NCBI GenBank assembly: GCA_964518305.1
Contig: CAZFDK010000005.1
Coordinates: forward strand, 39,253-103,252
Source: Caribbeanibacter sp964518305
GTDB lineage: Bacteria; Gemmatimonadota; Gemmatimonadetes; Palauibacterales; Palauibacteraceae
Reading direction: 5' to 3'
DNA: 64,000 nt
Both the position numbers and the translations under genes were made by a program. The notes beneath the pieces are model-generated. The model was not told the origin of the DNA, did not search any database, and saw nothing but the letters and a program-made list of their open reading frames with translations. Shown here in pieces: positions 1 through 9,045 of the stretch; the stretch's first letter is position 1; each line of letters begins with the position of its first letter.

Positions 1-281
1 ACGCCACGCGCGCCTGACCCGGTCGGGGCACGGTGCCCGCCCTTCGGGCCCGCAGCCGGAACCGCGCAGGGCCGGAGCCGGGTGCTGATGTGGGGAGATC
101 TCCTCGGGGAGACGTCGGGAAGAACTCGCGGTAGACCCGAAACCGGGCAAAAAGACTTTTCAACACGCTGAGGACGGGACAGACTCTCGCATGAACTCGC
201 ATGGACGAGGATCTGCGGCGGTACCGACGAGCCGTAGCGATCGAGTTTAAGCACGTCGGGAACTCAACGGAGGGTCGAGCC
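1..281. other. Upstream non-coding region with palindromes
   Basis: No convincing gene lies here. An in-frame TGA at 15-17 could be the tail of a gene to the left, but too little is visible to say. A perfect GGGCAC-G-GTGCCC inverted repeat sits at 26-38. A GTGGGGAGATCTCC element at 90-103 resembles the palindromes found before other operons in this window. A short AAAAG-A-CTTTT palindrome at 150-160 is the only AT-rich stretch and may belong to the promoter of the gene at 282. Confidence 0.4.
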
Positions 282-935
282 ATGAAGAAGAGCCTGAGCA
301 TCGCCGCGGTATTCACTGCCCTGTTGCTGATCGCCACTCCCGCTGCGCTCAGCGCGCAGGGCGCGAGCACATTCAATGTCGACGCCCGGGGTGGCGTGGA
401 GGTCCCGGTCTCCGACATGGCGGACGTGGCGGACCTCGGTCCGACCGCGGGCGCGTCGGTCCGTTATCGGGTTCACCCGCGAGTCGACGTTCGTGTCGAC
501 GGCGAGCTCGGATTGCTCTCCGGGCTCGAGGGGGAGACCGCAACACCGGACGTGGAACTGTGGAGAGCCATGGGCGGGGCGAACGTCCGGATCCTGGGTG
601 CAGCGAGCCCGGTGGACGTCTCGGCTCACGTCCTCGGCGGCCTCACCTCCTACAACACCGAGATCTTCCCCCAGGTGGTCTTCGACCCCGAGACGGGTGA
701 GGCCGTGGGCGACTTCGGCGAGACCTATCCCACCGTCGCCGGCGGCCTGGAGATCGGATATCCCGTCTTCAGCTCCATGAATCTCTCCGGGGACCTCTTC
801 GTCCGGGGATCCTGGACGCTGATGTTCACCGACGAGGCGGAGACGGCCATCTTCAACGAGTTCCGCTCCGGCATCGGCGGCTTCGACCAGGCGACGACGG
901 TTCCCGTCACGCTGGGGCTGAAGCTGGGCTTCTGA
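282..935 (+). CDS. Small outer-membrane beta-barrel protein (hypothetical)
   Basis: This gene encodes 217 residues. I chose the ATG at 282 because a typical Sec signal peptide follows at once (Lys-Lys, then a hydrophobic core, then an ALSAQG cleavage region near residue 26) and GGAGG precedes it; an earlier in-frame start at 201 would bury the signal. The mature part alternates polar and hydrophobic residues, is rich in Gly, Val and Asp, and ends in LGLKLGF. A terminal Phe is the usual recognition signal of outer-membrane barrels. The size fits an 8-strand OmpA/OmpW-like barrel. No catalytic motif is visible and the function is unknown. It is transcribed towards the ATPase operon and converges on it. 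Confidence 0.7.
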   Translation: MKKSLSIAAVFTALLLIATPAALSAQGASTFNVDARGGVEVPVSDMADVADLGPTAGASVRYRVHPRVDVRVDGELGLLSGLEGETATPDVELWRAMGGANVRILGAASPVDVSAHVLGGLTSYNTEIFPQVVFDPETGEAVGDFGETYPTVAGGLEIGYPVFSSMNLSGDLFVRGSWTLMFTDEAETAIFNEFRSGIGGFDQATTVPVTLGLKLGF

Positions 936-982
936 GGTTTCCGGCGGTCCCGTGAGCCGGTCGGGCCGCCTCAGGGGCCGCC

Positions 983-1675
983 TCAGCGCCCGCTGCCCTG
1001 GCCCGTGCTCCTGCCGGGATCCGGGGCCGAGCCCGGCAGCGGGTCCCGGCCCCTCCGGCGCAGGAGGCGGCGCACGCGAACGTGCTCTTCACGCTCGCGC
1101 TCATCCAGGACCCTCTCGATCTCCTCGATCTCGTTCTCCAGGTCCGGGATGACCCGCTGCTCGAGGGTGTTGAGCTGTCGGGTCGTACGCCGGAGGGCGC
1201 GAGCGAGGCTCCGGAGCAGCATCTCCCGTGACGCTGCGTCCAGGAGCAGTCCCGTGAGCGATTCGAACTCGGCGGCGGCCCGGACGGCGGCAGGGCCGGC
1301 CGAGGTGGCCGGCGTGCCTCGCGCCTCCAGGGTACGCCCGGGCTCGTCCCGCTCGGCGATCTCGGCCGCCGAGACGCCCCACACTTCCACCGGTCGGAGG
1401 CGAACCCGGAGGTCGCGCGTGGGCCAACCCAGCGCCGCCAGGTCGTGATCGGGACGGGCAGAGTGCGCGTCCAGGAGGGCCGGATACGCGCGGGTGGCCT
1501 GCTCGGAGACCCGGGCCCGGGCATCGGCCGCGGGCCGGGCGATGCGGAACAGCTCGCTCACCAGAGCTCGCCGCTTTCGCTTCAGCAGGTCGCGGCCCCG
1601 GCGGACGCGCTCCAGGCGCCGGCGGGCCCGCACCAGGTTGAACCGGGTCGGAGGACGTCGGCTGACGCCGTTCAC
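983..1675 (-). CDS. atpD: V/A-type ATPase subunit D (central stalk)
   Basis: The product is a 230-residue, Arg- and Glu-rich, almost wholly helical protein. Its N-terminal pattern (RFNLVRARRRLERVRRG, then LLKRKRRALV) is the hallmark of V/A-ATPase subunit D, which forms the long coiled coil of the rotor shaft inside the A3B3 head. A second long helical arm lies near residues 150-200, as expected for the return strand. It is the last gene of the nine-gene operon and its start overlaps the stop of subunit B by 4 bases. The last ~20 residues are Gly/Arg-rich and probably disordered. Confidence 0.9.
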   Translation of the reverse strand: MNGVSRRPPTRFNLVRARRRLERVRRGRDLLKRKRRALVSELFRIARPAADARARVSEQATRAYPALLDAHSARPDHDLAALGWPTRDLRVRLRPVEVWGVSAAEIAERDEPGRTLEARGTPATSAGPAAVRAAAEFESLTGLLLDAASREMLLRSLARALRRTTRQLNTLEQRVIPDLENEIEEIERVLDEREREEHVRVRRLLRRRGRDPLPGSAPDPGRSTGQGSGR

Positions 1676-3084
1676 GGCTCGTTCTCCTCGCCCCGGGTCG
1701 AGTCGCCCGCACCGGCGCCTCCGCCGTGCCGGCTCCAGACCTCGTCGTCGACGCGCCCCAGGTCGGCGCGGGGAAGTTCGCGGAGGAGCTCCCAGCCGAG
1801 CTCCACGCTCTCCGCCACGGTCCGCCGCTCGTCGCCCTGGTGGACGAACTCCTCCTCGAACCGGTCGGCGAACTCCAGAGCCCGCCGGTCCTCGTCCGGG
1901 AGCCCGCCCTCGCCGACGATGGCGGCCGTCTCCCGGGCGTCGCGTCCCCGGGAGTAGACGGCGTAGAGCTGGTCGGCCCAGGCCCGGTGGTCGGCGACCG
2001 TCTTGTGCTCGCCCACACCGGCGTTCATGAGGCGCGACAGGGAGGGGAGGACGTCCACGGGGGGGAAGAGCCCGCGGCGGTGCAGCTCGCGCCCGAGGAC
2101 GATCTGTCCCTCCGTGATGTAGCCGGTCAGATCCGGCACGGGATGGGTGATATCGTCGTTTGGCATGGTGAGGACCGGCATCTGGGTCAGGGAGCCGTCG
2201 CGTCCTTCGACCACTCCGGCCCGCTCGAAGAGGGTGGCGAGGTCCGTGTACATGTGCCCGGGGAAGCCCCGCCGGCCCGGCATCTCCTCCCGTGCGGCGC
2301 TGATCTCCCGCAGAGCCTCGCAGTAGTGAGTGATGTCGGCGCTCACCACGAGCACCTCCATCTCTTCGTCGAAGGCCAGGTGCTCGGCCAGGGACAGGGC
2401 GTGGCGGGGCGCAAGGAGTCGCTCGATGGTCGGGTCGGCGGCCCGGTTCAGGAAGAGGGTCGTCCGGGCCATCGCGTCGCTCCCCCGAAAGCGATCCAGG
2501 AACCGGCGGGTCTCGCGCTCCGTGATTCCCAGCGCCACGAAGATCACGGCGAACGGCCGCTCGCCGGGGATCCGCGCCCCCTCGACGACCCGTGCCGCCA
2601 GCTCCAGCCCCGGGAGGCCCGGCCCGGAGAACACCGGGAGCTTCTGACCGCGGACGAGGGTGTTCATGCCGTCGATGACCGAGATGCCGGTCTCGATGAA
2701 GTCCGACGGCCGGTCCCGGCGCACCGGGTTGAGGGGATGCCCGGAGAGCGGACGGCGATCGGCGCCCGCGGGCTCAGGGAGGTCGTCCAGGGGGCGCCCG
2801 TTGCCCGAGAAGACGCGACCCAGCATCTCGCGGCCCACGGCAGCCGTGGCCAGCCGGCCGGTGAGCGTCACGTCCACATCGCCGGGGGCCAGGCCCAGGG
2901 TCTCCTCCAGGACCTGGACGACCGTCACCTCCCGTCCGGCCTCGATGACCTGCCCCCGGAGCGACCGCCCCTCGTCGGTCTCGATCTCCGCCCACTCGTC
3001 CATGACGGCCCGGCGCGTGCCCTCGAGGAAGAGCAGGGGACCGCGCGCGGCCGCGACGCCGTGGTGAATCCTCGGAATCGTCAC
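1672..3084 (-). CDS. atpB: V/A-type ATPase subunit B (non-catalytic)
   Basis: The 470-residue product is the regulatory, non-catalytic subunit that alternates with subunit A in the hexameric head. It keeps the family fold motifs, such as ETGISVIDGMNTLVRGQKLP near residue 131-150. Where the catalytic subunit has a P-loop it reads SGPGLPGL (residues 153-160), without the Lys-Thr of Walker A, which defines subunit B. It overlaps subunit A upstream and subunit D downstream by 4 bases each, so the three are translationally coupled. The length is normal, with a slightly extended acidic C-terminus. Confidence 0.95.
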   Translation of the reverse strand: MTIPRIHHGVAAARGPLLFLEGTRRAVMDEWAEIETDEGRSLRGQVIEAGREVTVVQVLEETLGLAPGDVDVTLTGRLATAAVGREMLGRVFSGNGRPLDDLPEPAGADRRPLSGHPLNPVRRDRPSDFIETGISVIDGMNTLVRGQKLPVFSGPGLPGLELAARVVEGARIPGERPFAVIFVALGITERETRRFLDRFRGSDAMARTTLFLNRAADPTIERLLAPRHALSLAEHLAFDEEMEVLVVSADITHYCEALREISAAREEMPGRRGFPGHMYTDLATLFERAGVVEGRDGSLTQMPVLTMPNDDITHPVPDLTGYITEGQIVLGRELHRRGLFPPVDVLPSLSRLMNAGVGEHKTVADHRAWADQLYAVYSRGRDARETAAIVGEGGLPDEDRRALEFADRFEEEFVHQGDERRTVAESVELGWELLRELPRADLGRVDDEVWSRHGGGAGAGDSTRGEENEP

Positions 3085-4925
3085 GGTCCGTTCCCCTCCG
3101 CTCTCTCCTCCGGGGCCGTGTCGCCTTCGGTGCCCTGGTCCTGGTCGCCGGCGGCCTCCCGGCGGGGGACTCTGCTCGCCAGCTCCTCCGCGCGGCGGGC
3201 GCGCTCGGCCAGCTCGTCCTCCGGCGCCTGCCGCACCCGGCGGACGGCCTCCCGCACCGGACCGATCTGCAGCCGGCCGTACTCCACGCCCTCTTCCAGG
3301 ACAGCCGCGGCCGCCTCGCTGTAGTCCAGGATCAGCGAGGCGAGCAGGTGCGTCTTCTCCGGCGGTGAATAGGCGTCGACCGGGTCGAAGGCGTTCTGGG
3401 CCAGCACCAATTCCCGCAGCATGCGAGCGGCCTCCAGCAGGAGGCGGTCGTCGTCCTCGAGGGACTCGGGCCCCACCAGGTTGACGATCTCTCTCAGGTC
3501 GCGCTCACGGTCCAGGAGCTCCAGCGCGTCGCGCCGCACCTCGGGCCAGTCCCGGGCCACCTCCTCGGCGAACCACTCGCCGGTCTGCTCCTCGTACAGG
3601 CTGTAGCTGGTCTCCCAGTCCACCGCGGGGTAGTGCCGCTGGTTGGCGAGCTCGCTGTCCAGCGCCCAGACGCCGCCCGCCACGCGCAGGGAGGCCTGCG
3701 TCACGGGCTCGGAGAAGTCGCCGCCGGGGGGAGAGACGGCGGTGACGAGTGTGAGGGCGCCGGTGCGCTCGGGGCTTCCCGGCACCCGCACGTGGCCCGA
3801 CCGCTCGTAGATCTTGCCCAGGCGGTCGGCCAGGTAGGTGGGATATCCCTCCTCACCCGGCATCTCCTGGAGCCGCGAGCTGATTTCCCGGAGGGCCTCG
3901 GCCCACCGCGAGATCGAGTCGGCCAGCAGCGCGACCCGGAGCCCCATGTCCCGGTAGTATTCCGCGATCGTGATTCCGAGGTACACGGACGCCTCTCGGG
4001 CGACGACGGGCATGTTGGAGGTGTTCACCACCAGGACCGTCCGCTCCATGAGCGGGCGTCCCGTGCTCGGATCCTCCAGCTCCGGAAACTCCGACAGGAG
4101 CTCGGCCATCTCGTTTCCCCGCTCGCCGCAGCCCACGTAGACGATGACGTCGGCGTCTCCGTGGCGTGCCAGGGTCTGCTCCACGACGGTCTTCCCGGTA
4201 CCGAATCCGCCGGGCACCGAGACGCTCCCGCCCTCGGCCACCGGGAAGAGGAGGTCGAAGACGCGCTGGCCAGTGACGAACGGGCGGCCGGCGGGGAGGC
4301 GCTCCACGGCGGGGCGCGGGCGTCGCACCGGCCACGTCCGGAGCAGTGTGAGCTCGCGTCCGTCCTCCATGCGTCCGAGGGTCTCGTCCACGGCGTACTC
4401 GCCGCCCTCGATCTCGGCCAGCGTACCTCCTCGGCCCCGCGGCACCAGGACCCGGTGCGGAATCTCCGGGGTCTCCGCGACGTGGCCCAGCACGTCGCCC
4501 GGGGCCACTTCCTCTCCGGCCGATCGCTCCGGCGTGAACGACCAGCCCCGCCCGCGGTCGAGGGTCTCCGCCCGGATCCCGGGCTCGATGAACGGTCCCG
4601 TCTCGTCGGCGACCAGCTCCAGCGGACGCCCGACGCCGTCCAGCACGGAGCCGAGGAGCCCGGGACCGAGCTCCGCCGCGAGGGTGGAGCCGGTCCGCTC
4701 CACCGGCTCGCCCAGCTCCAGCCCGGAGCTGTCCTCGAACAGCTGGAGGACGGCGGTGTCGCCCCGGGTTCGGATCACCTCGCCGGCGAGGCCCGACTCG
4801 CCCACCCGGATCAGCTCGTAGAGAGCCGCCGAGGGGAGCGGGGCGGCCTCGACCAGGGCCCCGGCCACCCGGGTCACCCGGGCCCGCGCCGGCCCGCCAC
4901 CTCGTTCCCCGCCGTCTCCGCTCAT
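3081..4925 (-). CDS. atpA: V/A-type ATPase catalytic subunit A
   Basis: This is the catalytic subunit, 614 residues from the ATG at 4925. That start overlaps the end of subunit F by 4 bases; longer in-frame readings run through subunits F and C and are spurious. The Walker A loop GGFGTGKT lies at residues 239-246. The bulge (non-homologous) region typical of A subunits lies before it, at about 115-200. The conserved YVGCGERGNEM motif, with the Glu involved in catalysis, follows. The C-terminal helical domain is complete. It would hydrolyse or make ATP in the cytoplasmic head, in complex with subunit B. Confidence 0.96.
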   Translation of the reverse strand: MSGDGGERGGGPARARVTRVAGALVEAAPLPSAALYELIRVGESGLAGEVIRTRGDTAVLQLFEDSSGLELGEPVERTGSTLAAELGPGLLGSVLDGVGRPLELVADETGPFIEPGIRAETLDRGRGWSFTPERSAGEEVAPGDVLGHVAETPEIPHRVLVPRGRGGTLAEIEGGEYAVDETLGRMEDGRELTLLRTWPVRRPRPAVERLPAGRPFVTGQRVFDLLFPVAEGGSVSVPGGFGTGKTVVEQTLARHGDADVIVYVGCGERGNEMAELLSEFPELEDPSTGRPLMERTVLVVNTSNMPVVAREASVYLGITIAEYYRDMGLRVALLADSISRWAEALREISSRLQEMPGEEGYPTYLADRLGKIYERSGHVRVPGSPERTGALTLVTAVSPPGGDFSEPVTQASLRVAGGVWALDSELANQRHYPAVDWETSYSLYEEQTGEWFAEEVARDWPEVRRDALELLDRERDLREIVNLVGPESLEDDDRLLLEAARMLRELVLAQNAFDPVDAYSPPEKTHLLASLILDYSEAAAAVLEEGVEYGRLQIGPVREAVRRVRQAPEDELAERARRAEELASRVPRREAAGDQDQGTEGDTAPEERAEGNGP

Positions 4926-5263
4926 CGCAGCTGTACCCGGTAGCCCACGGCGCGCCGCAGGAGCTCCACGACCCACTCCTCGGGCGCCCCGGGCTCCTCC
5001 CACGAGGGGTCGGGGAAGGGGACCACCACCGGCACGGCGGTGGCCTCCAGCGACCGGCGAAATTCCCCCGCGAGGCCGTCGAACAGGTCCCGCTGGACGA
5101 AGACCACAGCCACGTCGGGCTCGTCCACGAACCGGCGGATGATGTCTTCCGCACCGGCAGGGTCGGTGGCGGGGCGCACGGGGAGGCCCGCCAGGCGGAA
5201 GCCGCGGGCCGTCTGCGGCCGGGCCACGACCCACACCGCCCCCTCGTCGCTCACGGCGTTCAC
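4922..5263 (-). CDS. atpF: V/A-type ATPase subunit F
   Basis: This is a small Rossmann-like subunit that caps the central stalk. I place the start at GTG 5263, giving 113 residues, because that GTG overlaps the TGA of subunit C (GTGA) exactly as elsewhere in this operon, and because the family's opening beta-strand and GFRLAGL motif then fall in their usual place. Longer readings into subunit C have no support. The C-terminal half carries the family pattern of an acidic loop, a VAVVFVQRDLF strand and a proline-rich VPFPDPS segment. Confidence 0.85.
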   Translation of the reverse strand: MNAVSDEGAVWVVARPQTARGFRLAGLPVRPATDPAGAEDIIRRFVDEPDVAVVFVQRDLFDGLAGEFRRSLEATAVPVVVPFPDPSWEEPGAPEEWVVELLRRAVGYRVQLR

Positions 5264-6276
5264 GACAGTGACACCGGGCGGAAGGCGGAAGCCGGCGCGC
5301 CCATGGCCGCCGACCACACGAGCTTCCTGAGCTCCCGGGCTTCGACGCGGGAGCGGAGGACCAGGTGCAGGAAGGGCCACGGTCCCAGGGGAGCCCGCCG
5401 GGCTCGATCGCGGGTCCGGCGGATGTCGGCGTCGAGGAGATGGTCTTTCAGACGCGCCGGGGCTACCGTCGGATCGGAGAGCAGCCCGCCGAGTCGGCCA
5501 CCCAGCGCCTCGGCCACGAGCCGACGCCTCTCGTCGTCGTCCTCGACCGTGTAGATGCTCGTAAAGCGCTTCTGAGGGAGCGCCCCGCCGCCCGGGAGGT
5601 GGAGCTCGTCGGGCCCCGGCTGTCCTTCGGCCGCACCGGCCAGCAGGAGCGTCCACGCGTTGGCCCGGTCGACGATCCGAGCCGCGAACTCCCGGAGCTC
5701 CCGGTCTCCCGACGCTGCGGCGGCGGACCTGCGCGCGAAGGCGCGGTCCAGACTCAGCTCCGCACGGTACAGGTCGGCCGGAGACGGGGTCGGGCTCACG
5801 GCGTCGGTCAGGGCACCGGCGAGGGGATGCCCCTCCTCCCGCAGGAGCTCCGAGAGACGTTCGATGCTGCGCGCCTCCGCCATCCGCTCCAGGGCGGGCC
5901 GCGGCAGGGTCGGGGTGGGGACGAGCCCCCGGAGGCGCCGTCCCGGACTCGCTCCCTCCCGGACGCCCCGGAGGAGGGCTCGCAGACTTCGCCGATCCTC
6001 CGCCTCGAAGACCACCGGAAGCCGCTCGCGGAGGTCACCCGCCCACCGGTGGAGGACGGCCAGGCGCCAGCCGTGTACGCGGCCGACCGCCCGGTCCATT
6101 CCCGGGGGGGTGGTGGGCAGATCCTCCCCGTCCGGAGGATAGCCTGCGCGTGACAGGCGGGCGGCGAGGTCACCGGGAGACCCGGCCCCCGCCGCGTCCC
6201 GAAGCACGGAGCGCGACAGCAGGCTCGAGCCCAGCCCCCGCGAGCGGGCGTTCAGCGGTCCCCAGTCTCCGCCCAT
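5260..6276 (-). CDS. atpC: V/A-type ATPase subunit C (AC39/d-type)
   Basis: The 338-residue, mostly helical, Arg/Leu-rich protein fits the funnel-shaped subunit C that links the central stalk to the c-ring. The N-terminus (NARSRGLGSSLLSR) matches the family opening, and three repeated helical bundles can be followed. Similarity in this family is weak, so position between subunits E and F, as in archaeal operons, is the strongest argument. Its start lies 25 bases inside the end of subunit E, the largest overlap in the operon. Confidence 0.8.
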   Translation of the reverse strand: MGGDWGPLNARSRGLGSSLLSRSVLRDAAGAGSPGDLAARLSRAGYPPDGEDLPTTPPGMDRAVGRVHGWRLAVLHRWAGDLRERLPVVFEAEDRRSLRALLRGVREGASPGRRLRGLVPTPTLPRPALERMAEARSIERLSELLREEGHPLAGALTDAVSPTPSPADLYRAELSLDRAFARRSAAAASGDRELREFAARIVDRANAWTLLLAGAAEGQPGPDELHLPGGGALPQKRFTSIYTVEDDDERRRLVAEALGGRLGGLLSDPTVAPARLKDHLLDADIRRTRDRARRAPLGPWPFLHLVLRSRVEARELRKLVWSAAMGAPASAFRPVSLS

Positions 6277-6884
6277 CGCTCCGTCAGCTCCTCCAGGACC
6301 GCGGGGGTCAGCTCGGACCAGTCCCGCTTCAGGCGGCGGGCGAGGGTGGCGTCGACAGTGAGCCCGCCGCCGGGTGTGGTGGCCCGGAAGCCCACCCCGA
6401 CGTCGTCGCCGGCCTCGACGCGGACGTCACCGTTCATCTCGGGGTCGCTCTCGGCGTCCATCTCGGCCAGGGCCTCACGGATCGGTTCCTCCAGCGCCGG
6501 GTGGCAGCGGAAGACCACCTCCCGGCTCTCCGGCAGGCAGGACCGCGCCTCCCGGATTCGGGAGGGGAGCTGATGTCGATAGGGCTCGGAGTCGGCGGCC
6601 GCGTCGAGGAGCTCCGTGGCCGCCGAGCGCACCCGGCCGAGCAGCTCGTCGCGGGCCTCCATCACCTGCTCTCGCACGTCGATCTCCTCCCGCTCCCGTT
6701 CGGCGCGGAGGTCGCTCCGGAGCTCCTCCTCGGCCTCCTGCAGCGCGTGCCGTCGCTGCTCCTCGGCCTCCCGGCGCGCCTCCTCGACGATGCGCTCGGC
6801 CTCCTCTTCGGCCTCCCGCCGGATCTCTTTCTCTTCCTCCCGGGAGCGCTCCCGCATCTCCCGGAGCAGGCCGTCGATCCCCAT
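6252..6884 (-). CDS. atpE: V/A-type ATPase subunit E (peripheral stalk)
   Basis: The product has 210 residues. The first ~85 form an uninterrupted, highly charged coiled coil (REEEKEIRREAEEEAERIVE and onward) and the rest is a mixed alpha/beta head. That is the architecture of subunit E, which pairs with subunit H (G) as a peripheral stator stalk. It lies between the proteolipid and subunit C. The strong heptad pattern and operon position make the call safe even though coiled coils alone are poor evidence. Confidence 0.85.
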   Translation of the reverse strand: MGIDGLLREMRERSREEEKEIRREAEEEAERIVEEARREAEEQRRHALQEAEEELRSDLRAEREREEIDVREQVMEARDELLGRVRSAATELLDAAADSEPYRHQLPSRIREARSCLPESREVVFRCHPALEEPIREALAEMDAESDPEMNGDVRVEAGDDVGVGFRATTPGGGLTVDATLARRLKRDWSELTPAVLEELTERWAETGDR

Positions 6885-6891
6885 CCCGGCC

Positions 6892-7119
6892 TCAGCCTCC
6901 TCCGCCCTGGAGCATGATCACCAGGGCGACCACGAATCCCAGAACGACCATGGTCTCCGGAATGGCGATCATGAGGATCGCTGTAGTGCTCAGCTCGGGC
7001 TTCTCCGCGAGCGTGGCAGCCACCGAGGAGCCGATCTTGGATTGTGCCCACGCCGTGGCCAGAGCGGGAATCCCCACTGCCAGCGCGGCGCTCAGCGTCA
7101 GCCAGAAGACGTCGTCCAT
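6892..7119 (-). CDS. atpK: V/A-type ATPase proteolipid subunit K (c-ring)
   Basis: The 75-residue protein makes one membrane hairpin with two helices, about residues 5-27 and 44-70, so it is a single (not duplicated) c subunit. The ion-binding Glu is E55 in IPETMVVLG. Q26 in the first helix and T56 next to the Glu are residues that in known sodium rings help bind Na+, but the Tyr and second Thr/Gln of those rings are not present, so the coupling ion cannot be decided. It sits just upstream of subunit E and downstream of subunit I. Confidence 0.9.
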   Translation of the reverse strand: MDDVFWLTLSAALAVGIPALATAWAQSKIGSSVAATLAEKPELSTTAILMIAIPETMVVLGFVVALVIMLQGGGG

Positions 7120-7143
7120 GGCATGCGTCCTTTCAGGGGTTCA

Positions 7144-9045
7144 TCAGGTGTCCAGGGAAGCGCCGGCCCGGTCCTCGGGCCGCACGTGCCGGAAGGGGCG
7201 ATATTGCTCGCCGCCGGGGCTGTAGAACTTGTCGAAGAACTCGACGTAGTGGAGCCGGAGGCCGTGGATCGTGGGGCCGAAGATACCCAGGGCGAAGTTC
7301 ACGAGGTGAAAGAGCAGGCCGAAGAGGGCCCCCACCAGGGCGCTTCCCACCGTGCCCACAAGCTGGTTCGCCACCACGGCCATGACGACCGAGGCCGTTC
7401 CCAGGGCCATGATTCGGGCGTAGGAGAGGATGTTGCCCAGGGCGGAGATGAGCTCCACCGGCGCCAGCACCCCCTCCACGATGATCAGCACGGGAAAAGC
7501 CACCAGCAGCGCCACGACGGCGGGGGTGAAGAAGGCGCCCGGCAGGACCCGGACGGCGGCCAGCAGCGCGACCACCACCAGCACGACCATCAGGGCGTAC
7601 AGCCCCCGTCCCGCGGCCTCACGCGGCTCGTTCCGCACGGAAGAGACGGCGCCGAGGACGAAGCCGATGATCACGTGCACGGTGCCCAGGGCCACCGCCA
7701 GGCCCAGGAAGGGAATCAGCGCCTCCTCGCGGTTGAAGATCAGGGGCTCCAGATCGAAGAGACGGTGTCCCAGGTCCCCGAGGAATTCGCCGTACACGAG
7801 TCCGAAGACCACCGTGAAGGCGGCGCACGCCCCGGCGACCTCGGAGACCGATCGGCGGGTGGAGTCGGGGTCCGAGCGGTGGTGCAGTCCGGCCGCCAGC
7901 GCGCCGAGGGCCAGCCCGTACGCGACATCTCCGAGGATGATCCCGAAGAACATGGGGAAGAAGACGGCCACATAGGGCGTAGGATCGATGCTGCCGTAGC
8001 TCGGGAGCGGGAGCATCCGGGTGAGGGCCTCGAAGGGACGGAAGAGGCGCGGGTTGGAGAGCGCCACCGGGGCCTCCTCGCCCCGCCACTGCTCCGTAGA
8101 CACTTTTTCCACTGCCGCGGCGGCACCGAAGTCTTCCTCGATCCGCCGGCGCACGTCGTCCAGCTCCTCCTCCGGAACCCATCCCTCGAGCACGAAGGCC
8201 CGCTCCGTCTCGGCGGCCGTGCGCAACGCCTCGATCAGCGCCAGACGATCTCGAACGGCGAGCTGGACGCCACGGAGATCGACACCGTGCTCCTCGGCCA
8301 GCTCCTGCCGCTCCTGCTCCAGTCGACGAATCTTGTCCCGGAGCTCTGTCCGCCGGTCCCGCATGGCGCCGGTGGCCTCCTCGAGGGTCGTTCCGGCGGG
8401 TAGACGTGTCGGGAGGCCCACCTCCTCGACGCCGGCTCCGGACAGCACCTCGTCGATGGTGTGGGCGGCCCGGCCCGAGGCACGGAGCAGGGCGGCCCGA
8501 CCCTCGTCGCGCTCCTCGCCGACTGTGAGCTCGAAGCCCTCGCCGATCCTGTCGTCCAGCGCTTCCCGCAGCCGCTCCGTATTGCCCGACTCTCCGGTTC
8601 GGAGCACCAGAAACCAGCTGCGCACGTCGCCGTCGCCCAGCGACTCCGGGAGCACATCGCCGAAGCGGTGGAAGAGGTCGAGGAAGCGGTCGAGGTCGAC
8701 GGCGCGTCGCTCCAAGTCGTGGGCCCGACCGACAAGGTCCTCGGCCCTGCGGCGGAGGCGGCGGGCCAGCTGCTCCCAGCGCCGGAGGTCGGCGGCGGAG
8801 ATTGGTTCGGGAACCTCCTCCGACGTCTCCGGCTCCGGCAGGGCTTCCAGCGCCCCCTCGACGTCCTCGAGAGCCTCCCGCAGACGGATTTCCTCGTCCC
8901 GATGGAGGGACTCCGGGACCGGCTGCAGTTCCTCGGCTGACGGTCGGGTCAGGTGAACCGTGCCTGCGTCCTGGACGATGCCCACCATCTCGGGCAGCCG
9001 ATTCCGGGGGCCCAGGATCCGAACCCGCGCCATGGTCAGGATCAC
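7144..9045 (-). CDS. atpI: V/A-type ATPase subunit I (membrane subunit a)
   Basis: This 633-residue stator subunit has a cytoplasmic N-terminal half with two coiled-coil arms (about 80-270) and a C-terminal half with some 7-8 membrane helices from residue ~350. R544 in SYARIMALG aligns with the essential Arg of yeast subunit a (SYLRLWALS) that faces the c-ring Glu. I chose GTG 9045: it overlaps the stop of the upstream gene and has GGAGGAGG at good spacing, while the ATG at 9033 is too far from that site. With subunit K it forms the ion channel. Confidence 0.92.
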   Translation of the reverse strand: MILTMARVRILGPRNRLPEMVGIVQDAGTVHLTRPSAEELQPVPESLHRDEEIRLREALEDVEGALEALPEPETSEEVPEPISAADLRRWEQLARRLRRRAEDLVGRAHDLERRAVDLDRFLDLFHRFGDVLPESLGDGDVRSWFLVLRTGESGNTERLREALDDRIGEGFELTVGEERDEGRAALLRASGRAAHTIDEVLSGAGVEEVGLPTRLPAGTTLEEATGAMRDRRTELRDKIRRLEQERQELAEEHGVDLRGVQLAVRDRLALIEALRTAAETERAFVLEGWVPEEELDDVRRRIEEDFGAAAAVEKVSTEQWRGEEAPVALSNPRLFRPFEALTRMLPLPSYGSIDPTPYVAVFFPMFFGIILGDVAYGLALGALAAGLHHRSDPDSTRRSVSEVAGACAAFTVVFGLVYGEFLGDLGHRLFDLEPLIFNREEALIPFLGLAVALGTVHVIIGFVLGAVSSVRNEPREAAGRGLYALMVVLVVVALLAAVRVLPGAFFTPAVVALLVAFPVLIIVEGVLAPVELISALGNILSYARIMALGTASVVMAVVANQLVGTVGSALVGALFGLLFHLVNFALGIFGPTIHGLRLHYVEFFDKFYSPGGEQYRPFRHVRPEDRAGASLDT

